13,141 bases of DNA from Chloroflexota bacterium (lineage in GTDB: Bacteria > Chloroflexota > Limnocylindria > Limnocylindrales > CSP1-4). Position 1 is the first letter of the stretch. Each line of letters opens with the position of its first letter. The notes under the pieces were generated by a model. That model had not been told where the DNA came from. It saw only the letters and a list, made by a program, of their open reading frames with translations, and did not search any database. Shown here in pieces: positions 1-6,377 of this stretch. The position numbers were made by a program, and so were the translations under genes. The stretch lies in NCBI GenBank assembly GCA_013694835.1, contig JACDBP010000053.1, positions 1-13,141 on the forward strand, in the 5' to 3' direction.

Positions 1-472
1 GGCTATAGAGCAGGATGCTGCCGATCCCCATGCCGCCGCCACCGAATCCCCCGCCGAGGCTCCCTGGTCGCTGCCCGACCTGCTGACCACCGACCGCTTG
101 GCCTCCGAGGGCCCGTTCGATCGTCCCCGGCTGTCGGAACTCTGCCCGCGTCGCGATCCGCGCCAACGATCCTGGGTCGTCGGATGCGCCGCGCATCTCG
201 CTCTCGGGTAGGTGTGCCGCCAGCTGCTGGAGGGCTAGCTGGCGCTGCTCGGGCGTCAGCCGCTCGAAGGCCTCCGCGTGCGCCCGCTCGATCTCTTCCG
301 GCGGTGCCGTGCGAAGCAGGTATCGGTAACGCTCGAGAGCGATCTCGTCGGGCGAGCGTGGGTCAGCGCGCCGCGGTGCGATACCGCGCGGCCCCTGGCC
401 CGATGCCCTGGACTGCTGCTGTTGCTCCCGGGGCTGCTCGTCACGCCCGAAGAGCCGGTCAAGGAAGCTCAT
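1..472 (-). CDS. Small Gln/Gly-rich conserved protein, 5' part (runs off left edge)
   Basis: An open frame of 157 codons starts at ATG 472 and leaves the window without a stop. The N-terminus MSFLDRLFGR is followed by a Gln-rich, disordered stretch (about 12-42). A conserved core (45-120) then holds YRYLLRTAPPEEIERAHAEA, a LTPEQR motif and SDDPGSLARIATRAEFRQPG. From 123 it becomes Gly/Gln-rich, and GIGSILLYS at the edge suggests a Gly-rich hydrophobic tail follows. From memory, proteins with this YLLRTAPP/LTPEQR core occur in actinobacteria and Chloroflexota and are often labelled 'cation-transporting ATPase'. No Walker motif or P-type ATPase DKTG motif is visible, so that label looks wrong. 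A GAGG ribosome-binding site lies 9 bases before the ATG. Function unknown. The frame is convincing from codon bias and the conserved core; only the 3' end is missing. Confidence 0.72.
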   Translation of the reverse strand, partial: MSFLDRLFGRDEQPREQQQQSRASGQGPRGIAPRRADPRSPDEIALERYRYLLRTAPPEEIERAHAEAFERLTPEQRQLALQQLAAHLPESEMRGASDDPGSLARIATRAEFRQPGTIERALGGQAVGGQQVGQRPGSLGGGFGGGGMGIGSILLYS

Positions 473-591
473 CGCTCAGTGCCTCGTATGTGAGTTGGTT
501 CCGCATGAGCGGAGGCCGAGGATAGCCCGCACCGGAGCACCATCCCGACACCACCGGCGACCCGTGGCATGACAACTTCGCACCAGCAGAT

Positions 592-629
592 GCGCGAAGC
601 GCGACGTGCAAACGCCGCTTCCCGCGGCG
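592..629 (-). terminator. Weak terminator-like hairpins after the CAP gene
   Basis: Read on the minus strand just after the CAP-gene stop, CGCCGC and GCGGCG (629-624 and 618-613) form a perfect 6-bp GC stem with a 5-base loop, followed by only three T's (612-610). A second small stem, GCGC-GAA-GCGC, follows at 602-592. The T-tract is short, so this is at best a weak intrinsic terminator. Confidence 0.35.
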
Positions 630-645
630 GGGAGCCCAGGTGAGG

Positions 646-1269
646 CTACGGCCGGTAGAAGTCGGTCGTGAAGCGGATGCGGTTGCCGACCTTCCAGATG
701 CCGATCCCGACATGCGTGAGACTCGGGTTCTTGATGTTGCGCCAGTGCCAGCCGTTGTAGGACTTCTCGCTCTGGAAGTTGAGGTAGGAGTCACGCACGG
801 AATGGAACGGGTTGTCGTTGTCGCGGCAGCCGATGTTCTCGCCGTAGTTCGAGAACGAGATCCCGCCGCGTCGAAGCCGGTAATCGGGCGAACCGTCGAA
901 CCAGTGGTTGCACTCGCCGAGGCTGACCAGGAGCTTCGAATAGGGACGGGCGACGCGGTCCGAGGCGATCCTGCTCAGGATGAGCGGTGCTCGGTAGCCG
1001 CCGTTCGCGCCGGAGCCGCGGCCGGAGCAGGTGCCGTCCGCACGGACGGTCCCCCCGGTCCGGATGCAGTTGGTCACGGTCAAGATGTATCGCTCGACCT
1101 GGGGCAGCGTTGCCGCGACGGCTCGATCCTCGAGTGGGCCCGCCGGCACGACGTCCGCCGAGGGGGAGGCAGCCTGGGCCGCAGAGCCGGCGACGAGCGA
1201 TAGGGTGAGGGCGATGATCGCACCCGTGAAGCGGGCGGGCCGGGTGCTGAGCGGCATGGAGAGCGGCAA
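646..1269 (-). CDS. Secreted CAP/SCP-domain protein
   Basis: A CAP-superfamily (SCP/PR-1-like) protein, probably exported. The N-terminus has basic residues, a hydrophobic run (FTGAIIALTLSLVAG) and an AQA-A cleavage site near residue 34. The CAP domain (about 55-207) shows the usual cavity residues: His122 in CNHW, Glu144 in GENIG and His175 in HWRNI, then THVGIGIW and a closing DFYRP. Four cysteines (68, 81, 120, 148) could form two disulfides, as expected outside the cell. An ATG exists at 1275, but the strong AAGGAGG site (1283-1277) is only one base from it. The same site lies 7 bases from TTG 1269, which is therefore preferred; both starts are in frame. The protein ends 102 bases downstream of the ABC permease gene, so co-transcription with the exporter is possible but not shown. 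Bacterial CAP proteins rarely have known substrates. Confidence 0.85.
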   Translation of the reverse strand: MPLSMPLSTRPARFTGAIIALTLSLVAGSAAQAASPSADVVPAGPLEDRAVAATLPQVERYILTVTNCIRTGGTVRADGTCSGRGSGANGGYRAPLILSRIASDRVARPYSKLLVSLGECNHWFDGSPDYRLRRGGISFSNYGENIGCRDNDNPFHSVRDSYLNFQSEKSYNGWHWRNIKNPSLTHVGIGIWKVGNRIRFTTDFYRP

Positions 1270-1276
1270 GGGCATG

Positions 1277-1283
1277 CCTCCTT
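1277..1283 (-). promoter_or_regulatory. Ribosome-binding site selecting a TTG start
   Basis: AAGGAGG on the minus strand lies 7 bases before TTG 1269 but only 1 base before the in-frame ATG at 1275. Spacing favours the TTG codon as the initiator of the CAP protein. Confidence 0.6.
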
Positions 1284-1371
1284 CTGCAACCGAGCCTAGC
1301 CCGGGCGCTCGACCCGGCGCACCCCCAGGTCGTACTACGGTCGGGGTGGTCCTTTCGGGCCCGAGATGATG

Positions 1372-2688
1372 CTAGCCGGACCTGGCCGCCGAGATGAGGC
1401 CGCGGAGCGACGGCCTCTGGCCGTACAGCAGGACACCGGCGCGGTAGATCCGGGCGGCGATGAGCAGCACGACCATGATGCCGACCAAGAGCAGCCCGAT
1501 CGAGAGAAGCACCTCACCCAGCGCGACCGTGCCGTTGGCGATGCGGAAGACCATGAACGAGGGGCTCCAGAACGGGATCTGCGACATGACCGCGACCCAC
1601 GGCGCATCGGGGGCGGCGGCAGCGCCGACCGTGCCCACGTAGCCGACCATGGCCAGCATCGTGATCGGCGTGCCGACCTGCTGCGCGTCCTGGACCCGAC
1701 CGACCAGCGATCCGGCGGCTGCATACAACCCGGCGTAGAGCGTGAATCCCAGCACGAAGTACAGGCCGAAGCTGAGCAGCAGGGGCAGCGATACGTTGAC
1801 CTCCGACGACGCAGCGTCGGCGATCGACGGGGTCGCGCGACTGCCGAGCACGAGCCGACTGACAGGCTCCTGGAGCAGGAAGCCGCCGATCCCGCCGGCC
1901 ACCAGCGCCGCGTACTGCGTGAGTCCCGCCGCGCCGGCTCCGAGGACCTTGCCCGAGAGCAGCTGGTTCGGGGTGGCAGCCTGCACGAGCAGCTCCATCA
2001 CGCGACTGCCCTTCTCCTCGGCGACGCTCGTGGCGACCCAGTAGCCGTAGGTCAGGATGGCCGTGAACATCAGGATGTTGAGCGCGAAGCCGAGCACCCC
2101 GTTCGCGCTCTCAGGCGAAGTGGCGCCCGGGTCGACGGGGCTGACCAGGAAGCCCGTGGCGGCGAACAGCCCGGCCTGGCTGGCGGGATCGATGCCCGCC
2201 CGCGTCAGCCTGTCCTGGATCGCCAACGCGGCGGCCGCCTGGCGCAGGATCTGAACGCTCGGCTCGTCCTCGGACGCCTTGGAGAAGTATTCGAAGGCCA
2301 GATCGCCATCGGAGCCGCGCCGGATGGTCAGCAGCCCATCGAGCGAGCCCCCGACCACCTGGTCCCGGGCCGCTGCGGGGTCGCTGACGGAGGACAACGT
2401 GTAGCGGCCGGTGATGGTGCCCGCTGGGCCGGCCGACGCGGTGTCGAGCGTCACTCGAAGGGTCGTGATCGGGTCCACCGGCAGGTCGGTGACCTCGCTC
2501 ACGATGCCGATCCGCGTCTGCGTGTCCCCCGCCAGGAATCGGAAGCCAAGGGGCAGCATCGCGATCAGGAACCCGAGGAGTGCCACGATCACGGTCATGA
2601 TCGCGAAGGACCGTGTCCTGACCCGCTGCAGGTACTCACGCCGCGCCACGATCAGCGCCTTTCGCAGGGAGGTCCCCAACCCACTCAT
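1372..2688 (-). CDS. ABC-2 type exporter permease (NatB-like)
   Basis: Membrane subunit of an ABC exporter, 438 residues. A cytoplasmic start with KALIVARREYLQRVRTRSF, typical of the NatB/YhaP-like ABC-2 group, leads into a first transmembrane helix (about 28-50). A large external domain (about 55-195) follows, then five more helices at roughly 200-222, 255-275, 297-322, 339-362 and 397-420. The cytoplasmic motif EEKGSRVMELLVQAATPNQLLSGKVLG (223-250) is the coupling segment characteristic of this family. The start codon overlaps the ATPase stop as ATGA (2685-2688), so the two are translationally coupled and surely form one transporter. NatAB exports sodium in Bacillus, but this family is broad; the substrate here cannot be read from sequence. 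Confidence 0.9.
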   Translation of the reverse strand: MSGLGTSLRKALIVARREYLQRVRTRSFAIMTVIVALLGFLIAMLPLGFRFLAGDTQTRIGIVSEVTDLPVDPITTLRVTLDTASAGPAGTITGRYTLSSVSDPAAARDQVVGGSLDGLLTIRRGSDGDLAFEYFSKASEDEPSVQILRQAAAALAIQDRLTRAGIDPASQAGLFAATGFLVSPVDPGATSPESANGVLGFALNILMFTAILTYGYWVATSVAEEKGSRVMELLVQAATPNQLLSGKVLGAGAAGLTQYAALVAGGIGGFLLQEPVSRLVLGSRATPSIADAASSEVNVSLPLLLSFGLYFVLGFTLYAGLYAAAGSLVGRVQDAQQVGTPITMLAMVGYVGTVGAAAAPDAPWVAVMSQIPFWSPSFMVFRIANGTVALGEVLLSIGLLLVGIMVVLLIAARIYRAGVLLYGQRPSLRGLISAARSG

Positions 2689-3638
2689 GCCGGTGTCGCC
2701 CGCGGCGCCTCAGCCAGGGTCTGTTCCTCCCCCCGCGCCGAGCGGCCCACGCGCTCCACGAAGATCTGCTCCAGCGACGGGTCGGCGATCTCGAAGCGGG
2801 TGATCCGCTCGCCGCGGGTCAGGGCAGCCTGCAGGACCGACATCGGGTCCCGCGACGCCTCGACCTCCAGCTCCGTGTAGTCACGGCCGGGCTTCCGCAC
2901 CTGCACGCCCTCCATCTCGACCAGCCATGGCAGCGATGGGTCGCCTTCCACGCCGAGCAGCACGATTCGCCGGCCACCCGACCGGCGCACCTCGCGGGTG
3001 GGCCCGTTGGCCACGAGTTGGCCGCGATCGATGATGGCCACGGCGTCGCAGAGCTCCTCGACGGTGTCCATCTGGTGGGTCGAGAAGACCAGGGTCTTGC
3101 CGCGGTCCCGCATCTCCAGGAACGCTTCCTTGAGCAGCGTCGCGTTCACCGGATCGAGACCCGTGAAGGGCTCGTCCATCAACAGCACGTCCGGGTCGTG
3201 GAGGATGGCCGCCAGGAATTGGATCTTCTGCTGGTTGCCCTTGCTGAGGGACTCCACCTTTCGGTCGCGATACTCCGGGATCCGGAACCGCTCCAGCCAC
3301 TCCTCCACCTCGTGCCTGGCGGCTGCCGCCGGAACGCCGTGCAGCTGGCCGAAGAACAGCAACTGGTCCATCACGGTCATCCGCGGGTAAAGACCACGCT
3401 CCTCGGGCAGATAGCCCCACGTCCGGCGCGGCAGCTGCTGCGAACCGACGTCCTTCCAGGTCACGGTCCCTGCGTCCGCGCGGATGATGTCGAGGATGAT
3501 GCGGAAGGCTGTCGTCTTGCCTGCACCGTTCGCGCCGAGGAAGCCGAAGACCTGGCCCGGCTCGACGCGAAACGAGATGCCATCGAGCGCGACGATGGAG
3601 CCGAATCGCTTGCGCAGCGAGTCGATGATGAGGGCCAC
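2685..3638 (-). CDS. ABC exporter ATP-binding protein (NatA-like)
   Basis: Nucleotide-binding subunit partnering the permease that follows it, 317 residues. It has Walker A GANGAGKT (35-42), a GYLPEERGLYP segment in the Q-loop region (75-85, typical of the NatA/YhaQ group, with no canonical Gln), a signature LSKGNQQ (131-137), Walker B VLLMDEP with catalytic Glu156, a D-loop GLDPVN, and H-loop His188 in FSTHQM. A C-terminal domain (about 220-300) resembles the DUF4162 extension of this subfamily and ends with the usual LEQIFVE. The start is GTG 3638. No Shine-Dalgarno precedes it, but TAGCCT lies 6 bases upstream, which suggests a leaderless transcript. All catalytic motifs are intact. Confidence 0.93.
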   Translation of the reverse strand: MALIIDSLRKRFGSIVALDGISFRVEPGQVFGFLGANGAGKTTAFRIILDIIRADAGTVTWKDVGSQQLPRRTWGYLPEERGLYPRMTVMDQLLFFGQLHGVPAAAARHEVEEWLERFRIPEYRDRKVESLSKGNQQKIQFLAAILHDPDVLLMDEPFTGLDPVNATLLKEAFLEMRDRGKTLVFSTHQMDTVEELCDAVAIIDRGQLVANGPTREVRRSGGRRIVLLGVEGDPSLPWLVEMEGVQVRKPGRDYTELEVEASRDPMSVLQAALTRGERITRFEIADPSLEQIFVERVGRSARGEEQTLAEAPRATPA

Positions 3639-3644
3639 GCCGCA

Positions 3645-3650
3645 AGGCTA
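3645..3650 (-). promoter_or_regulatory. Putative -10 box for leaderless ABC operon
   Basis: TAGCCT on the minus strand ends 6 bases before the GTG start of the ABC ATPase. This places the transcription start at or next to the initiation codon. The match to TATAAT is modest (T-A---T), and no clear -35 is seen. Confidence 0.4.
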
Positions 3651-3823
3651 CCCGGCTTGCCCGCGCCTTGGAGCTCGAATGCGGTATGACGATGCGCAAC
3701 CGCCGGGCGTATCTGCAAGCGGGCCGCAAGGGCGGGGCCGCTGCATGGCGGACCGTCGCGGGCGCCGGACGGCCCACGCTGACGGCCGGTCCGGCGTGCG
3801 CCGGACGCAACAGGAGTTGATCG

Positions 3824-4024
3824 ATGCTCGGTGGCCTACTGCGGTTGTTGGTGTTCCGGATGCTGCCGCGGCGCATCCTGCCGGCGCTGCTCCTCTACGA
3901 CGTCTTCCGCATGTTCCGAAAGCGAGCCGGCGGTCGGGGGCGCGGCGGCTACGGCAACTTCGAGAACGGGTCGGGCACCGGGAGCCCAAGGGCCGGCGGT
4001 CGCAGTTCCGGCGGAGGCTGGTAG
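3824..4024 (+). CDS. Small hydrophobic/Gly-rich hypothetical protein, 66 aa
   Basis: A 66-residue protein of unknown function. Residues 2-32 are hydrophobic with scattered Arg (LGGLLRLLVF, then ILPALLLYDVFRMF), which fits an amphipathic or membrane-associated helix. The rest is Arg/Gly/Ser-rich and disordered, ending SSGGGW; Gly-rich tails closing in Trp are common on small membrane proteins. The ATG has a good AGGAG ribosome-binding site 7 bases upstream (CAGGAGTTGATCG), the main reason to call it. It lies alone between the ABC operon (divergent) and the HTH-TPR gene (convergent). No family recognised; it could be a chance frame in GC-rich DNA. Confidence 0.5.
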   Translation: MLGGLLRLLVFRMLPRRILPALLLYDVFRMFRKRAGGRGRGGYGNFENGSGTGSPRAGGRSSGGGW

Positions 4025-4025
4025 C

Positions 4026-4073
4026 GCTGTCCCGGTCTGGTGCTGTCCCGGACGGGTGCTGTCCCGGTCGGGG
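4026..4073. repeat. 16-bp tandem repeat, three copies
   Basis: GCTGTCCCGG begins at 4026, 4042 and 4058, giving three imperfect 16-bp units. The first ten bases are identical and the last six variable. The array starts two bases after the stop codon of the small protein and sits in the convergent gap before the regulator gene. No T-run accompanies it, so it is not an intrinsic terminator. Confidence 0.75.
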
Positions 4074-4139
4074 TCGGGTAGGCGTTCGCTAGGGTGCGCC
4101 CGTGTCTGGCGCTGCCCGAGGGTGGGCTCTCCCGTCAGA

Positions 4140-5441
4140 TCAGACCGTGGGCCTCGTCTGCAGGGCCTCCCGGTTGAGCTCGTACGCCTCGGCGTGACGC
4201 CCGAGGCGCGCCAGCACGTCTGCCCATTCCCCCAGGACCCGCGGTAGTCGGGACTGCGGGCCGTAAGCGCGAATCAGGTCAGCTGCCTCCCGGTAGCTTT
4301 CGGTCGCATCGTCGAGCCGATCGAGCGCAAGGTACGCACGACCCCGGGTGACGAACATGCTCGTGAGTGCCTTCCGGTTGTCGGTCGCTTCCGCGAGCTC
4401 CCGGCACCGGTCGAGCAGGGCAAGGGCCTCATCGGGTCTGCCGGCGGCGATCGCGATCTGCGCGCGGGTATCTGCGATGTGCGCCAGGAGGCGATCACTG
4501 CCGGTCCGCCGCGTCAGCAGGTCCGACGCCGCCGCGAACTCATCGGCGCGCGTCACGTTGCCGACGGCGAGGTAGGCGAGCGCGAGGTCGTTCTCGAGCA
4601 ACGCCACCTCCATATCCGCTTCTGCAGCGCGCATCAAGACGAGCGCCTCGGTGCCGAGGCGGATCGCCGCCTCCATGTCGCCCAGTTCTCGGTGGTTCGC
4701 GGCGAGGTTGAACAGGATCGCCGCCCGCCGACGGCCGTCGAGGTCGACGGTGACGGCACGTGCCTCTTCGAGGTAGGTGAGCGCCGCTTGATGGTCACCT
4801 TCGGCGGCGGCGATGGCCGCGAACCCGGCGAGGACCCTGAGCTTGAAGTCCGGCTCCACGACGGTTCCCTGGCGCAACCGCTCCAGCACGGAGCCGAGGA
4901 CGGACCGGGCCTCCGCGAGGTTGTCGTTGAGGAGCATCGCGTATGACAGCCAATAGCTGGCGAGAGCCCAGTCGCGCTGGCGGCCGAGTCTCTCGAAGAT
5001 GTCGGCTGCTTCCGTCGCCGATGCGATCGCCTGGGTTCCCTTGTCGAGGCGGCAATACGCCTCTGCCATGCCGCTCAGGACCTCAGCACGCGCCACACCA
5101 CTCACCGTCGGGATGAGCGCCTCGAAGGCGTCGATGGCCTGGACGAAGTCGCCGCTGGCAAGGAGGACGTCCGCCTCGAGTCGAGTCCAGGCAGGCGCGG
5201 CCGCAACGAGGAACGAGCTCGCGGGCAAGCCGAGACGGTCGGAGAAGAAATTGAGCGCAGCCATGGAAGGTTTGGCGATGCCCTTCTCGAGCGCGCTGAC
5301 ATACGCCTTGGTATAGCGCCCCTCCGAGAGCTGCTGCTGGGTCAGGCCCGCCTGCTTTCGTGCCGCTTTCAGTCGCTCCCCGATGCGAGCGGCAAGGGCA
5401 CTGTCATCGACGACGATACGGCGCCTCTTCACGATGGTCAT
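4140..5441 (-). CDS. XRE-family HTH regulator with long TPR array (RRNPP-like)
   Basis: Cytoplasmic DNA-binding regulator of 433 residues. An XRE/Cro-type helix-turn-helix spans about 18-76 (ARIGERLKAARKQAGLTQQQL, then YTKAYVSALEKGIAKPS), after a basic N-terminus KRRR. The rest (about 85-430) is helical TPR repeats, roughly eight or nine by eye, for example SGDFVQAIDAFEALIP, LGDMEAAIRLGTEALVLM and LDRLDDATESYREAADLI. This layout and length resemble NprR of Bacillus (HTH plus nine TPRs), where the TPR groove binds an exported and re-imported peptide. A divergent small pre-peptide gene lies 186 bases away. The ATG has no Shine-Dalgarno; TACAAT sits 7 bases upstream, so the mRNA is probably leaderless. 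HTH-TPR regulators without peptide partners also exist, so the RRNPP assignment is inference. Confidence 0.88.
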   Translation of the reverse strand: MTIVKRRRIVVDDSALAARIGERLKAARKQAGLTQQQLSEGRYTKAYVSALEKGIAKPSMAALNFFSDRLGLPASSFLVAAAPAWTRLEADVLLASGDFVQAIDAFEALIPTVSGVARAEVLSGMAEAYCRLDKGTQAIASATEAADIFERLGRQRDWALASYWLSYAMLLNDNLAEARSVLGSVLERLRQGTVVEPDFKLRVLAGFAAIAAAEGDHQAALTYLEEARAVTVDLDGRRRAAILFNLAANHRELGDMEAAIRLGTEALVLMRAAEADMEVALLENDLALAYLAVGNVTRADEFAAASDLLTRRTGSDRLLAHIADTRAQIAIAAGRPDEALALLDRCRELAEATDNRKALTSMFVTRGRAYLALDRLDDATESYREAADLIRAYGPQSRLPRVLGEWADVLARLGRHAEAYELNREALQTRPTV

Positions 5442-5448
5442 GCGGCGG

Positions 5449-5454
5449 ATTGTA
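5449..5454 (-). promoter_or_regulatory. -10 box of leaderless regulator transcript
   Basis: TACAAT (5 of 6 to TATAAT) on the minus strand ends 7 bases before the regulator ATG. Transcription would start at the A of the start codon. The -35 region (GTCAAA/TGTCAA, about 5472-5478) is weak, which would suit activator control or autoregulation. Confidence 0.6.
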
Positions 5455-5482
5455 CACGCTGTCTACTGCTTTTTGACACCCG

Positions 5483-5505
5483 AAGTACCACGCTGCCGGG
5501 TACTT
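5483..5505. promoter_or_regulatory. Candidate operator: 7+7 inverted repeat
   Basis: AAGTACC (5483-5489) and GGTACTT (5499-5505) are perfect inverted copies around a 9-base spacer. The half-site spacing is about 1.5 helical turns. It lies between the HTH-TPR gene and the pre-peptide gene, centred about 53 bases upstream of the regulator start. It touches the putative -35 of the peptide promoter, so it is a natural binding site for a dimeric XRE regulator controlling both directions. Binding is inferred. Confidence 0.55.
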
Positions 5506-5534
5506 TGGTTTGCGGTTCGAGGTTCACAAATCAT
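5505..5534 (+). promoter_or_regulatory. Putative promoter of the pre-peptide gene
   Basis: TTGGTT (5505-5510) and AATCAT (5529-5534) are separated by 18 bases and resemble weak -35/-10 boxes (3/6 and 4/6). The right arm of the inverted repeat abuts the -35. The predicted leader would be about 87 bases. Confidence 0.3.
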
Positions 5535-5576
5535 TGCCTCGCCCCCGCCTCCGCGAATACCATCCGCGCACGGGGA

Positions 5577-5608
5577 CGCCGGGCTCCTCGCCCCCTGTCC
5601 GCCCGGCG
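5577..5608 (+). promoter_or_regulatory. GC-rich stem-loop in pre-peptide leader
   Basis: CGCCGGGC (5577-5584) pairs perfectly with GCCCGGCG (5601-5608) across a 16-base loop. The stem ends 7 bases before the AGGTGG ribosome-binding site (5616-5621). It could modulate translation or stability of the pre-peptide mRNA. No T-run follows, so it is not a terminator. GC-rich DNA gives such stems by chance more easily. Confidence 0.4.
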
Positions 5609-5627
5609 AAAGCCCAGGTGGACTCCG

Positions 5628-5747
5628 ATGCGTTCCTTCCGACCAACCCGATCTCGCCTGATGGCGGTCGCCCTGGCAGCACTCTCGCTCGCCATGCAGG
5701 CACTTCCCGTCCTGGCCGACGGCGGCACGATCCCCTTCCCTCGCTGA
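5628..5747 (+). CDS. Secreted signal-peptide-like small ORF, 39 aa (candidate quorum-sensing pre-peptide)
   Basis: The ORF encodes 39 residues starting MRSFRPTRSR. Four arginines in the first ten residues form the n-region. A hydrophobic core follows (LMAVALAALSLAMQALP), then a VLA-D signal-peptidase-I site after residue 30, leaving a mature tail DGGTIPFPR of nine residues. A Shine-Dalgarno-like AGGTGG lies 6 bases before the ATG; the frame is open further upstream, but only from TTG. Almost the whole ORF is therefore an export signal. This is the hallmark of Phr/NprX/PapR-type pheromone precursors, and it is divergent from an HTH-TPR regulator. Alternatives are a small membrane peptide, a leader peptide, a type I toxin or a chance ORF. 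The exonuclease gene starts 60 bases downstream and may be co-transcribed. Confidence 0.6.
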   Translation: MRSFRPTRSRLMAVALAALSLAMQALPVLADGGTIPFPR

Positions 5748-5807
5748 CCCCAGTCGCCGGGCTCGAGCGCGCCGGCGGATGAGGTCCGCTTCCGGCACCA
5801 TGGCGCC

Positions 5808-6356
5808 ATGCCAGCGGTGCCGGGCGAGGAAGTGCTGATCAGCGTCGACATCGAGGCCTCCGGACCCTCCCCGGGCACCGGCAGCCTCGTGTCGCTGGGC
5901 GCGTGCCTCGTGGAACGGCCGGACGAGGCCTTCTACGTGGAGGTGCGGCCCATCCCCGGGCTGCCCTGGGACGATGCCACAGAACAGATCCACGGCCTGA
6001 GCCGCGAGCACCTGTCGCGAGCCGGGACGGACCCGGCGGCGGCCATGCGATCGTTCGCGGACTGGATCGAGGGCACGCGTGACGGCCGCCGGCCAGTGTT
6101 CGCCGCGTTCAACGCCGCGTTCGACTGGATGTTCGTGGCGGACTATTTCCACCGTTTCCTGGGATCGAACCCGTTCGGCATCTCCGCGCTGGACCAGAAG
6201 GCGTACTTCATGGCCAAGCACGACGTGCCGGTGTGGTCAGGAACGGTGAAAGCCGCCGTGCGAAGACACTACCCCACCGCGATGCCGCACACCCACCACG
6301 CCCTGGACGACGCCCGCGAACAGGCCGAGCTGATGATGCGGCTGCTCCAGCGATGA
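5808..6356 (+). CDS. 3'-5' exonuclease, DEDDh family (RNase T / Pol III epsilon-like)
   Basis: A stand-alone 182-residue exonuclease of the DEDDh fold, expected to remove nucleotides from 3' ends of DNA or RNA with two metal ions. The motifs are complete: Asp14 and Glu16 in VDIEASG (ExoI), Asp106 in FNAAFDWMFV (ExoII), and His163 with Asp168 in HHALDDAREQ (ExoIII). IHGLSREHL (61-69) is the helix usual after strand 3 in this family. The length matches single-domain members. ATG 5808 has no Shine-Dalgarno; CACCAT sits 6 bases upstream and could be a -10 of a leaderless mRNA. GTG codons at 5817 and 5832 are alternative starts, both before the first catalytic residue. It is convergent with fabI (21-base gap). 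Whether it prefers RNA or DNA cannot be told. Confidence 0.9.
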   Translation: MPAVPGEEVLISVDIEASGPSPGTGSLVSLGACLVERPDEAFYVEVRPIPGLPWDDATEQIHGLSREHLSRAGTDPAAAMRSFADWIEGTRDGRRPVFAAFNAAFDWMFVADYFHRFLGSNPFGISALDQKAYFMAKHDVPVWSGTVKAAVRRHYPTAMPHTHHALDDAREQAELMMRLLQR

Positions 6357-6377
6357 GATGGCGCGCCGGCCGGTCGT

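Noticed and set aside
1366..2880. A 504-codon open frame on the plus strand
   Set aside because: Antisense to the ABC permease and ATPase. Composition is Arg/Asp/Gln-rich with no family resemblance.
4026..4073. The 16-bp repeat as a CRISPR array
   Set aside because: Units are only 16 bp, directly abutting without unique spacers, and no cas gene is present.
5463..6221. A 252-codon minus-strand frame crossing the regulator/peptide gap
   Set aside because: It overlaps the exonuclease in antisense and has no recognisable domain or ribosome-binding site. The plus-strand DEDDh motifs and signal peptide are far better supported.
6357..6377. Palindromic GGCGCGCC/GCCGGC run between exonuclease and fabI as a terminator
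   Set aside because: There is no T-run on either strand, and such GC palindromes are common in this base composition.
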